A DNA stretch of 6,331 bases, from NCBI GenBank assembly GCA_900553215.1, contig USCJ01000086.1, positions 1-6,331 on the forward strand, written 5' to 3'. This DNA comes from an uncultured Collinsella sp. (GTDB lineage Bacteria > Actinomycetota > Coriobacteriia > Coriobacteriales > Coriobacteriaceae). A program made the position numbers and the translations under genes. This document shows, piece after piece, positions 1-6,218 of this stretch (positions are counted from its first letter, which is position 1; the number at the start of each line of letters is the position of its first letter). The notes below the pieces were generated by a model that worked only from the letters and a program-made list of their open reading frames with translations, searched no databases and had not been told where the DNA came from.

Positions 1-16
1 CCCCGCGCTTACGACA

Positions 17-1717
17 TTAGTAGAAATTCTGGATCCGCTGCAGGTACATGACGGAATCGGGCAGACCGCCCTCGCCAAAGGTCTTCTCAATGTACTCGAT
101 CAGGCCCTTCATCTCGTCGCGCACAAAGCTCACGTTCATGGACTCAAACTTCTTGAGCACCTTGCGGGCGATGATGTAGTCCATGCCGCCCAGCTCGGTG
201 CCGCCGCACGCCACGTACACGGGGATAAAGTCGTACATCTGCTTGATGATACGGTTACCAAAGGCCAGCTTAAAGCGGGTCTGCAGGTACTGGTCCAGCT
301 TGTGCATCTTCTGGAGCAGCTCCTCGTCGATCACATACTCGACCTTGGCCTTTTGGAATAGATACTGCAGGTGATCGGCCGTCACGTGCACGCGCTCGTG
401 CGGCTCGCACTCAAACGCGTCGGCGCGCTCGTTGAGCTCGATGGGGATTGCGCGGTCGTACACCTTGTCCGTGATGGTAAAGGTGGAGTCGTCGTTGTTG
501 GCCGTGCCGATAAACCACAGGCTGTCGGGAATGGTGAGCTTGCCGTCGTGCAGGGCCTTGGGGTCGGCGGCCCACTGGGTGGGCACCAGGTCGAGCACCC
601 ATTCGTCGTGGCTGGGCATCTCGAGCACCGACAGGATCTCGGCAAAGTAGTACTCCACGCGGGCGAGGTTCATCTCGTCGAGCACGATCATGGACGGGTC
701 CTGGCGAAGGCCCGCCTCATACACGGCGCGGAGGAACTCGGTCTCGTTAAAGCGCTTGGAAAACTCGTTGAAGTAGCCCAGCACCTCGGTGCGGTCGCGG
801 AAGCTCGGCTGCACCGAAACGATGGTCGCGGGGTTGTCCAAGTAGCGGCTAAAGCTGTAGGGCAGCGACGTCTTACCGGTACCCGAGATGCCCTCCAGGA
901 TCAGCAGCTTGGAGGCGGCCATGCCGGCCACAAAGCGGCGGATGATCTCGGGCGTGTAGTAGAGCTTCATCTGGCTGCACGCAAACGCGCGGAAGCTGTC
1001 GACAAAGTCCTCCAGCGAGATGGCATCGTCGTAGACCGGCGATTCCCAGTCGCGGTACTTAAGGTCCACCAGGGACAGCTTGGGGAAGCGGTTGGCCTGG
1101 GCGATTTCTTTTTCCTCGGCAAGGGTCTTGGCCTCGACGGTCGCCTTGGCCATGGCGGCCGCGGCATCCTTGACGCCTTCGCCATCGAGCGCGAGCGACG
1201 CGTTGCCCGACATGACGGCCGTCGCCGCAGCGCCCTCGCCAGCAGCCGCACCGGCGCCCGCAGCGGCGCCCACCACGTTGCCCACCGTGGGCAGGTGGTC
1301 GTCGGCCAGGGCCGAGGCACCCACGTACGGAATCTGCTTGGTGCCGCCCATGGCATTGACCTTGAGCGCCAGCAGCTTGTTCTTCTCGTCCATGAGGTCG
1401 AGCACCTGCTTGTTCAGGCGGCCGATCTCGCGATAGAGCGCCTTGTTGGACGTGTCGTCGCGATGCAGGCGGCGGTTGATGCGGTAGCGGTGGACCAGGA
1501 TGGCCACGATCAGCACGGGGACCGCGATGAGCATGGCAAACAGAATGACCGCGCCGATCTTGCCCACCAGGTCAAACGTGGTGAAGTAGGTCATAAAGAT
1601 GTTGAAGTACTCAACCCAACCAAACACCAGCAGGTTAAGGATGGAGCTCACAACGGCAACGACGTTGTAGACAACCTTTGCCAGCAGCTCCCAGGCAAAT
1701 CCCAGAAACTCACTCAC
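17..1717 (-). CDS. Membrane-anchored McrB-like AAA+ ATPase
   Basis: 566 aa. Two hydrophobic segments near the N-terminus (about residues 12-38 and 54-76) are followed by a basic stretch (HRYRINRRLHR), a short helical region (about 90-122), an Ala/Gly-rich low-complexity linker (about 149-200) and a C-terminal AAA+ domain (about 240-560). Visible motifs are Walker A GISGTGKTS (276-284), Walker B and its extension IVLDEMNLARVEYYFAE (344-360), a sensor-1-like GTANND (404-409) and a downstream DRAIPIEL with a possible arginine finger (421-428). The DEMNLARVEYYF signature is typical of McrB-type ATPases, which form NTP-driven hexamers. No DNA-recognition domain of classical McrB is seen; the membrane hairpin takes its place, so the ATPase probably works at the cytoplasmic face of the membrane. 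The GTG start at 1715-1717 is chosen because AGGAGG lies 8 nt upstream; it overlaps the signal peptidase stop by 8 nt, implying translational coupling. The stop is TAA at 17-19. The substrate is unknown, and a McrC-like partner could lie outside the window. Confidence 0.9.
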   Translation of the reverse strand: MSEFLGFAWELLAKVVYNVVAVVSSILNLLVFGWVEYFNIFMTYFTTFDLVGKIGAVILFAMLIAVPVLIVAILVHRYRINRRLHRDDTSNKALYREIGRLNKQVLDLMDEKNKLLALKVNAMGGTKQIPYVGASALADDHLPTVGNVVGAAAGAGAAAGEGAAATAVMSGNASLALDGEGVKDAAAAMAKATVEAKTLAEEKEIAQANRFPKLSLVDLKYRDWESPVYDDAISLEDFVDSFRAFACSQMKLYYTPEIIRRFVAGMAASKLLILEGISGTGKTSLPYSFSRYLDNPATIVSVQPSFRDRTEVLGYFNEFSKRFNETEFLRAVYEAGLRQDPSMIVLDEMNLARVEYYFAEILSVLEMPSHDEWVLDLVPTQWAADPKALHDGKLTIPDSLWFIGTANNDDSTFTITDKVYDRAIPIELNERADAFECEPHERVHVTADHLQYLFQKAKVEYVIDEELLQKMHKLDQYLQTRFKLAFGNRIIKQMYDFIPVYVACGGTELGGMDYIIARKVLKKFESMNVSFVRDEMKGLIEYIEKTFGEGGLPDSVMYLQRIQNFY

Positions 1718-2456
1718 CGTCGGTACCCTCCTGCTTGGTCGCGTTCATCGCCGCCTCGGCCTCGGCCTTTAAACGACGGGCTTCCTCGAGCTTAGCCTCG
1801 GCCTGGGCGAGCTGCTCGGCGGCTTTATCGGCCGTGACGGTAGTGTCACCCTTGCCCTCGGCGTCCACGATGGCAGCCGCGGCGGCCAGGCGGTCCTCCT
1901 CGGCCATGGCGCGCTTAAGGTTCATGCCCACCACGATGAGGTGATACACCTGGTAGATAAAGAACAACAGCATGGGCAGCACAATCACAATGAGGAAGCC
2001 CATGGAGCTGGACAGGAAGTCCATGACCTTGCCCATCTGAGGCAACGCAAACACGTACTTGCCCACGATGTCGCCGTCGCTGATGATGTGCGTATCGGCC
2101 ACGTCGTTGTTATCTCCCTTGGTGGTAAAGCTGCGCATGCCGTTGACCTCGTCGATGGCGGCGATGCGGTGCGTGTTGAGCGCGTACTCGTTGTCGATGA
2201 TGGTATGGAACGTCACGATGTCGCCCACCTCGAGCTTGGAGGTGTCGCACTTTTTGATGAAGATGAGGTCGCCCTTGTTAAACGTGGGAGCCATGGAGTC
2301 GGACTGCACGGCGAGCGGGGTGAAGCCGGCGATGTCAGAGACGCTGCCGTCCTCGCGCGTGGCGAGCGTGGTAAACGCATACAGGGCCGCCACCAGGATG
2401 ATGATCCACATGACAACGCTCAGCGCGATGGATGCGACTTTTTTAACAGATTGCAT
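1710..2456 (-). CDS. sipW: SipW-type signal peptidase I (Ser/His, S26B-like)
   Basis: 248 aa. An N-terminal membrane segment (about residues 8-29) leads to an extracellular catalytic domain with the nucleophile motif QSDSMAP (Ser54), a G-D-L-I-F-I block (62-67), NTHRI (His96) and TKGDNN (112-117). A second membrane segment follows (about 152-177). The general base is His where bacterial Lep-type enzymes have Lys, which marks the ER/archaeal-like class that includes Bacillus SipW, the processor of TasA. After the second membrane segment comes a roughly 70-residue charged Ala/Glu/Lys tail (about 180-248) predicted to be a cytoplasmic coiled coil; this is longer than a minimal enzyme needs. The ATG at 2454-2456 has AAGGGA just upstream. 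The gene follows four genes whose signal segments fit this enzyme, and its stop overlaps the ATPase start. The family call is confident; the symbol is by analogy. Confidence 0.93.
   Translation of the reverse strand: MQSVKKVASIALSVVMWIIILVAALYAFTTLATREDGSVSDIAGFTPLAVQSDSMAPTFNKGDLIFIKKCDTSKLEVGDIVTFHTIIDNEYALNTHRIAAIDEVNGMRSFTTKGDNNDVADTHIISDGDIVGKYVFALPQMGKVMDFLSSSMGFLIVIVLPMLLFFIYQVYHLIVVGMNLKRAMAEEDRLAAAAAIVDAEGKGDTTVTADKAAEQLAQAEAKLEEARRLKAEAEAAMNATKQEGTDGE
1726..1733 (-). promoter_or_regulatory. Ribosome binding site of the AAA+ ATPase gene
   Basis: The minus strand reads CAGGAGGG here, 8 nt before the GTG at 1715-1717. It lies inside the 3' end of the signal peptidase gene and fixes the GTG start. 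The overlap sequence is GTGAGTGA, so terminating ribosomes can re-initiate locally. Confidence 0.8.
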
Positions 2457-2460
2457 AATG

Positions 2461-2468
2461 TCCCTTAC
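2461..2468 (-). promoter_or_regulatory. Ribosome binding site of the SipW-like gene
   Basis: The minus strand reads GTAAGGGA, ending 4 nt before the ATG at 2454-2456. The match to the Shine-Dalgarno consensus is moderate and the spacing is slightly short. Confidence 0.55.
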
Positions 2469-2491
2469 TACCGTGTCTGTCTAGGTCGTGC

Positions 2492-2507
2492 GCGGCCCGG
2501 TGGCCGC
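2492..2507 (-). promoter_or_regulatory. Short GC hairpin between paralogue 4 and the SipW-like gene
   Basis: A perfect 6-bp inverted repeat (GCGGCC / GGCCGC) encloses a 4-nt loop in the only non-trivial intergenic gap of the operon (60 nt). No T-run follows on the minus strand, so it is not a standard intrinsic terminator. It could be an mRNA-stability or processing element that separates the levels of structural genes from those of the peptidase and ATPase, or it could be chance in GC-rich DNA. Confidence 0.3.
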
Positions 2508-2516
2508 CGTGCATAT

Positions 2517-3311
2517 CTACTGTTCCTCGATGCCCTCGAAGCGCATCGATACCGAATAGTTAGCTCCCTTTAGCATATTAGTGCAATTTGGGTCCGTTCC
2601 CTCGAGCCATATGCGAACGGTTACCGGCTTGTCCGTTTCTGTTATCAGGTCGAACATGTCGCTGGCCGCGGTGGCAGCACCCGAGTCGAGCCCAAAGACG
2701 GTGGCCGAGCCAGATGAACCGCCGCCCCCGTTAGGGTTGTAGACCCACGTTCGACCATCGGCGGTAAAGCTCATACGCATGGCACTGGCCATGCCCTGTG
2801 TATCGGAGCTAAACCGCGTGCCGGACACGCCGCCATCGCCATCCTGCCCGGTCAGGCGAACGCGCAGGTCCGTACTGCTCATAAAGTGCAGCGTAAACTC
2901 CAGGTAGGCGCCGGTGGCGGGATCGGTGGAGCCGTCCTCGAAGGTGAAGGTCTGGTAGTCGCTCGTGGTGACGGGCTTGAGCTTGGACGCGTCGATGTCC
3001 ACGCCCTTTTCGCTGGCAATGCGTGCCGGGATCTGATCAAAACCCAGGCTGTGCACGTATTCGTCGAACGCGGCATGCCCGTCCAGGTCAAAACGCAGCG
3101 AGCCGTCGGCGTTGGCGTCGATCATGAGCATGCGGGTCTTGGCGCTATCGGCGATGGAAAACCAGGCAAAGGTTGCCATGGCTATCGCCACCAGCGCAAA
3201 CAGCACCAGCACCACGGTGGTAGTGAGCTTGCGGCGCAGGTCGATATCGGTGGGCGCGGCAACCGGAGCGCCGGTGGTCGGGCGGCGGTTGTCGGGCGTG
3301 ACGCGTGCCAT
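2517..3311 (-). CDS. SipW-dependent-type exported/anchored protein, paralogue 4
   Basis: 264 aa. A 30-residue polar N-terminal tail with DLRRKL is followed by one hydrophobic segment (about residues 31-51) ending in MATFAWF, a SipW-cognate-like signal with a plausible cut after Ala49. The extracellular part is probably beta-rich and includes a strand-like block YLEFTLHFMSSTDLRVRL (136-153), AMRMSF (177-182), a glycine/serine linker NPNGGGGSSGS (192-202) and the family C-terminal block VRIWLEGTDPNCTN (232-245). The last strand is YSVSMRFEG. It is the most divergent of the four: the L-Y-P-x-S-T block is not recognisable and only one of the C-terminal cysteines (Cys243) remains. The ATG at 3309-3311 begins 2 nt after the stop of the preceding gene, with only a weak GGTGAG upstream, so it probably depends on translational coupling. 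The role is unknown; a surface fibre or matrix subunit by analogy with TasA/CalY is inference. Confidence 0.87.
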   Translation of the reverse strand: MARVTPDNRRPTTGAPVAAPTDIDLRRKLTTTVVLVLFALVAIAMATFAWFSIADSAKTRMLMIDANADGSLRFDLDGHAAFDEYVHSLGFDQIPARIASEKGVDIDASKLKPVTTSDYQTFTFEDGSTDPATGAYLEFTLHFMSSTDLRVRLTGQDGDGGVSGTRFSSDTQGMASAMRMSFTADGRTWVYNPNGGGGSSGSATVFGLDSGAATAASDMFDLITETDKPVTVRIWLEGTDPNCTNMLKGANYSVSMRFEGIEEQ

Positions 3312-3313
3312 TG

Positions 3314-4300
3314 CTACTCACCGTCCAAGGTCGCAAAGAGCGCCAGGTGCAAGGTGCCCGGATCCTGATACAGATAGTCGGCGCTATCGGGGTCGGTGCC
3401 CTCGATGTAGTAATAGATGTCCAAACGATAGGTCTGGCCAAGCCCCAGCGTGGCGAGCGCGTTTTGCGGGCGCGTGGCCGTCTCGCTCGTGTCCAACGTA
3501 AAAGCGGCAGGGTCCTGCGTCACGTTGGTGCCGCAAGCGAGCTGGCCGTTTTGCCAGCCCAGGAGCATGCCCTCGGTGTAGCCCGCCAGGCCTGCAGGGG
3601 CAGTCGCCGGGTGCTCGGCGCGGTGACCACTATCGGAGCCGTCGAGTTCAAAGATGTTGGTGGCAAGCACCTGGTTGCCGCTCGAGATCTTTATGCCCAC
3701 GCGGGCCGCGCGCAGCAGCTCGGCATCGGCACCCTGGGGAACCAACGACTCGGCCAGATACAAGCTGACCTTACCCTTTACTTTGCTGGCGCCCGTTCCG
3801 GTAATGGTGGGGCGCAGGTCGATCCAGCCGTGGTAGAACGCGGAGCCGTTGTCTTTTGCCTGCTCAAACACCGTGGCATCGCCGGCGGAGTTGTTTTGCG
3901 CGCAGGCAGCAAAGCCGTTGAGATCGAAGGTCGAGACCGGGTAGAGCGTCACGGCGCCAGCCGCATTGGAAGTCAGGGAAACATCGCCCTGCTGCGACCA
4001 GCTGCCGCGATCGGCGTCGCCCAGCTCCAGCACCAGCTTGGACGTGTCGCTGTGCACGCTCACCGAATTGGTGTTGACCTTCATGTTGTTGGTAAACCAG
4101 GCGTAGGTCGCGGCGCCCAAGGTGGCGGCGAGCGCCACCATAACGAGCGCGATGTAGGCACGCGCGTGGCGAGCGTGGCGGCGGGCGGCAGCGCCCTCGA
4201 GGACCTGGCACTCGGCGGCTACGCTGGAGGGAACCGCGGGGCTCTCGCTCTGGGTTTTGGCCTCGCAGCTATCTGCTGGCATGCGCTTCTGATCTTTCAC
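3314..4300 (-). CDS. SipW-dependent-type exported/anchored protein, paralogue 3
   Basis: 328 aa from a GTG start at 4298-4300. This start is preferred over the in-frame ATG at 4280-4282 because TAAGGGGG sits 8 nt upstream of the GTG and the ATG has no good ribosome site; the open frame to 4558 runs into the neighbouring gene and is not credible. There is an unusually long N-terminal tail of about 48 residues ending in RRHARHAR, then a hydrophobic segment (about 49-68) ending in LGAATYAWF. Family blocks: a strand around SDTSKLVLEL (84-93), TLYPVSTFDLNGF (118-130), KVSLYLAESL (177-186), AARVGIKI (198-205), NIFELDG (215-221), and the C-terminal YIEGTDPDS (298-306). The cysteines conserved in paralogues 1 and 2 are replaced here (Ala283, Thr302, Ser306). 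The final strand is LHLALFATL. It is probably a surface protein processed by the downstream SipW-like enzyme; its specific function is unknown. Confidence 0.87.
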   Translation of the reverse strand: MKDQKRMPADSCEAKTQSESPAVPSSVAAECQVLEGAAARRHARHARAYIALVMVALAATLGAATYAWFTNNMKVNTNSVSVHSDTSKLVLELGDADRGSWSQQGDVSLTSNAAGAVTLYPVSTFDLNGFAACAQNNSAGDATVFEQAKDNGSAFYHGWIDLRPTITGTGASKVKGKVSLYLAESLVPQGADAELLRAARVGIKISSGNQVLATNIFELDGSDSGHRAEHPATAPAGLAGYTEGMLLGWQNGQLACGTNVTQDPAAFTLDTSETATRPQNALATLGLGQTYRLDIYYYIEGTDPDSADYLYQDPGTLHLALFATLDGE

Positions 4301-4307
4301 GTCGCTC

Positions 4308-4318
4308 GCCCCCTTACG
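4308..4318 (-). promoter_or_regulatory. Stop codon fused to ribosome site (paralogue 2/3 junction)
   Basis: The minus-strand sequence CGTAAGGGGGC contains the TAA stop of paralogue 2, and AAGGGGG serves as ribosome site for the GTG start at 4300, 8 nt downstream. The identical 11-mer occurs at the previous junction. It decides the GTG start and suggests coupled translation. Confidence 0.7.
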
Positions 4319-5150
4319 CCTTGGCCGCAGCAAAGGCAAGCTGCAGCACCACATCGCGGGCCTGGGCCTCGTCGATGCAATTGGCGTCGCAGCCTTCCAT
4401 GTATACAACGTAGCGAACGCTTGCCACCTCGTTGGCGGCCAGCGTGCAGATGGGCGTGGCGCCCGCGCGCGGCGTGGGCGTGTCACCGGTGCCATCCATG
4501 CTGTAAGAACTAATAGCGCGGGCCGGGTCGGCGGTGTAGCTCCAGCCCGAGGCGGCACCCGCTACGACCGCGCCGTCTTGCGCGGTGGTGCGCCTACTGG
4601 TGGCGCCCGCGGTATTGCCCAGATCATCGCAGGTAAAGATATGCGTTTGCGTGCCCGACTGAGTTGTAATGACCAGGCCCAGACGCAGCGCGGCCAGCAG
4701 CTGCGGGTCGTTCGTCACGCTCATCTGGCCCTGATACAGGTACACGTTGAGCGCGCTATCGCTGCCCTTAAGGTACAGCGTGCCCGAAAGGGCGTAGTCG
4801 TCCAGCTGCGCGGTGCAGTCGGCGTAGTCGGTCGTAACGCCGGCGGCGTTTTGGAACGTGCCGCGCCAAAAGCGGGAAAGGTCTGCCGTCGAGATGGGAT
4901 AGAGTGTCTTGTCGGCGGCGGCAAGCGTTGCCGTCGTGTCCCAGGGCCCGTTGGCCGAAAGGCCAATCTGCAGGTCGGAGCTCTCGTCGCTTACCGTGTG
5001 CACCACGGGCGTCACGTTGGTGAAGCGCGAGTTGCTAAACCAGGCGTAGGTGGCGGCGCTCAAGGCGGTTACCAGCACCAACATCCATGCGGCCGCGGCA
5101 ACCATGCGACGGCGCGAACCCAGGATGTCTTTGATGTTCGATGCACTCAT
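4314..5150 (-). CDS. SipW-dependent-type exported/anchored protein, paralogue 2
   Basis: 278 aa from the ATG at 5148-5150. A longer open frame reaches 5255 but would overlap the preceding gene, and the chosen ATG has TAAGGGGG upstream. A short N-terminus with GSRRRM precedes a hydrophobic segment (about residues 17-34) ending in SAATYAWF. Family blocks follow: SDESSDLQIGL (54-64), TLYPISTADLSRF (82-94), LSGTLYLKGS (121-130), LNVYLY (134-139), AALRLGLVI (153-161), HIFTCDD (170-176), PICTLAA (233-239) and the C-terminal VVYMEGCDANC (248-258). The Cys235 and Cys254-x3-Cys258 pattern matches paralogue 1. The final strand is VVLQLAFAA. The stop TAA at 4314-4316 forms part of the next gene's ribosome site. 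Likely a membrane-anchored or secreted beta-rich protein; no enzymatic motif is seen. Confidence 0.9.
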   Translation of the reverse strand: MSASNIKDILGSRRRMVAAAAWMLVLVTALSAATYAWFSNSRFTNVTPVVHTVSDESSDLQIGLSANGPWDTTATLAAADKTLYPISTADLSRFWRGTFQNAAGVTTDYADCTAQLDDYALSGTLYLKGSDSALNVYLYQGQMSVTNDPQLLAALRLGLVITTQSGTQTHIFTCDDLGNTAGATSRRTTAQDGAVVAGAASGWSYTADPARAISSYSMDGTGDTPTPRAGATPICTLAANEVASVRYVVYMEGCDANCIDEAQARDVVLQLAFAAAKA

Positions 5151-5155
5151 GTCCA

Positions 5156-5166
5156 GCCCCCTTACG
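5156..5166 (-). promoter_or_regulatory. Stop codon fused to ribosome site (paralogue 1/2 junction)
   Basis: The minus strand reads CGTAAGGGGGC, the same 11-mer as at the next junction. TAA is the stop of paralogue 1 and the purine run is the ribosome site for the ATG at 5150, 5 nt downstream. Confidence 0.7.
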
Positions 5167-6046
5167 AACGCTTGCCGGCAAAGCGCAGCGCCAGAGATTG
5201 CAGGCTGGTGGCGGCCAGGTTGTTGGTGCAGTCGGGGTCGCAGCCTTCCAGCCACACGTACACATCCACGCGCACGGGCGTGCTGCGGTTGGCGCCCTCG
5301 GCAGCGGCGGGCAGGCTGCAGATCTTGGTCGTGGCCTCCTTGAGGCTCACGATGCCGGTGTCTTCGTTATAGTCGCAAAAGTTTGCGCTAGTCAGCTGGT
5401 CAAAATGAACCGTTGTTCCATCGGAGCGGGTGCTGTCGAGCACCAGGTGATTTTGCTCGTTCTCGCCGGCATCCTTGCCGTCGAGTGTGTTGTAGCGCGC
5501 CTGGGGATTGTGCTCGCCCGAGACCTCAAAGATATACTGACCCGTAACGGTGTCGCCCTGTCCCGGAGCATAGGTAACCAGCCCCACGCGCAGAGCGGTG
5601 GAGATGGGGCTTGCCGGGTCCTGCTCGGTAAAATCGATGCCCGACAGGTACACGTCGGTCGCGGCCGAATTGGTAGCCAGGTACAGGGAGGTCTTGTAGT
5701 AGTCGGAGTGCTCGGCGGCGCCAAACATGCTGGCAAAGAGCGAGTCCTGGGTGGTTCCGCCGGTAAAGCCCGTTACCTTTTGGAAGCCGTTGAGCACGTT
5801 GTCGGTCGAGACGGGATCGAGCAGGCCCGAAAAGCTCAGGCCGGCGTTGGTCTTGTATTCGCCGTCGTACTCGTTGGAGATGAGGAAGGTCACGCCCGTG
5901 CCCGCGGCCATCTTGACATCGGTGATGTGGCGGTTGGCGTTGTAGATGTACCAGGCATATGTTACGGCTCCGGCAGCAGCAAGGGCCACCAGCAACGTGG
6001 CGAGCATGCGATTGAACTGTTTTTGCAGCGAACGCGCGTCCGACAT
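5162..6046 (-). CDS. SipW-dependent-type exported/anchored protein, paralogue 1 (first gene of operon)
   Basis: 294 aa from the ATG at 6044-6046, preceded by a very strong purine tract (GGGGGAGGGG). A further in-frame ATG at 6095-6097 is not favoured because it lacks a ribosome site and falls in the candidate promoter. The N-terminus is short (about 14 residues), then a hydrophobic segment (about 15-33) ends in AVTYAWY. Family blocks: GVTFLISNEY (51-60), LLDPVSTDNVLNGF (75-88), KTSLYLATNSAATDVYL (118-134), ALRVGLV (151-157), QYIFEVSGEHN (170-180), KICSLPA (241-247) and the most complete C-terminal block, VDVYVWLEGCDPDCTNNL (260-277). Cys243, Cys269 and Cys273 match paralogue 2. The last strand is LQSLALRFAG. 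The strong ribosome site and first position suggest it is the most abundant product, as expected for a major structural subunit, but that is inference. Confidence 0.9.
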   Translation of the reverse strand: MSDARSLQKQFNRMLATLLVALAAAGAVTYAWYIYNANRHITDVKMAAGTGVTFLISNEYDGEYKTNAGLSFSGLLDPVSTDNVLNGFQKVTGFTGGTTQDSLFASMFGAAEHSDYYKTSLYLATNSAATDVYLSGIDFTEQDPASPISTALRVGLVTYAPGQGDTVTGQYIFEVSGEHNPQARYNTLDGKDAGENEQNHLVLDSTRSDGTTVHFDQLTSANFCDYNEDTGIVSLKEATTKICSLPAAAEGANRSTPVRVDVYVWLEGCDPDCTNNLAATSLQSLALRFAGKRS

Positions 6047-6047
6047 G

Positions 6048-6057
6048 CCCCTCCCCC
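6048..6057 (-). promoter_or_regulatory. Strong ribosome binding site of paralogue 1
   Basis: An uninterrupted purine tract, GGGGGAGGGG on the minus strand, lies immediately before the ATG at 6044-6046. It supports this start over the upstream ATG at 6097. Confidence 0.7.
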
Positions 6058-6095
6058 ATTTGCCGCGTTGTAAACTACCTGGACACCATTTGCCC

Positions 6096-6124
6096 ATAAT
6101 GGAGTTATTTTACGCGAATGTGCA
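6096..6124 (-). promoter_or_regulatory. Candidate operon promoter
   Basis: On the minus strand TGCACA (6119-6124) and CATTAT (6096-6101) are separated by 17 bp; each matches the sigma70 -35/-10 consensus at 4 of 6 positions. This would give a leader of about 40 nt before the first ATG. An alternative -10, TAAAAT at 6107-6112, has no convincing -35. The rest of the 230-bp gap between the first gene and the tRNA shows no operator that I can recognise. Confidence 0.3.
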
Positions 6125-6218
6125 GTTCATCGGGGGTACAAACGCAACTTTCCACGTGCTGTTCGCGCTGCATCGGGGCGGATAGGGTCGCAAATCGCCG
6201 CTTTTTAAAAAATAGTTC

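Noticed and set aside
1..16. Possible next gene starting in the TAATG at the ATPase stop
   Set aside because: The ATG overlapping the TAA is followed by TCG TAA, so the frame closes after two codons. Nothing else can be judged in 16 bases.
1140..1290. GC-rich repetitive stretch, considered as a DNA repeat
   Set aside because: It encodes the Ala/Gly-rich linker of the ATPase in frame; no exact tandem unit is evident.
371..1795. 474-aa open frame on the plus strand
   Set aside because: It lies fully antisense to the AAA+ ATPase, which has clear Walker motifs. The translation is Gly/Val/His/Arg-rich without domains, a typical shadow of GC-rich coding DNA.
3080..3120. EF-hand-like loop D-A-N-A-D-G-S-L in paralogue 4 (residues 65-72)
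   Set aside because: The acidic residue expected at loop position 12 is Leu, and the segment lines up with strand blocks (such as SDTSKLVLEL) in the paralogues, so it is probably a beta strand and not a calcium site.
3305..4513. 402-aa open frame on the plus strand
   Set aside because: Antisense to paralogue 3 and part of paralogue 2, with no ribosome site, no recognisable domain and biased shadow composition.
4301..4558. Longer N-terminus for paralogue 3
   Set aside because: It would overlap the end of paralogue 2 by over 240 nt with Pro/Arg-rich shadow sequence. The GTG at 4300 has a good ribosome site.
5141..6073. 310-aa open frame on the plus strand
   Set aside because: Antisense to paralogue 1, whose membrane segment and family blocks are clear; the translation has no recognisable features.
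6100..6185. 28-codon frame on the plus strand beginning MELFYANVQF
   Set aside because: No ribosome site precedes it and it lies in the operon leader/promoter region; chance is the simpler explanation.
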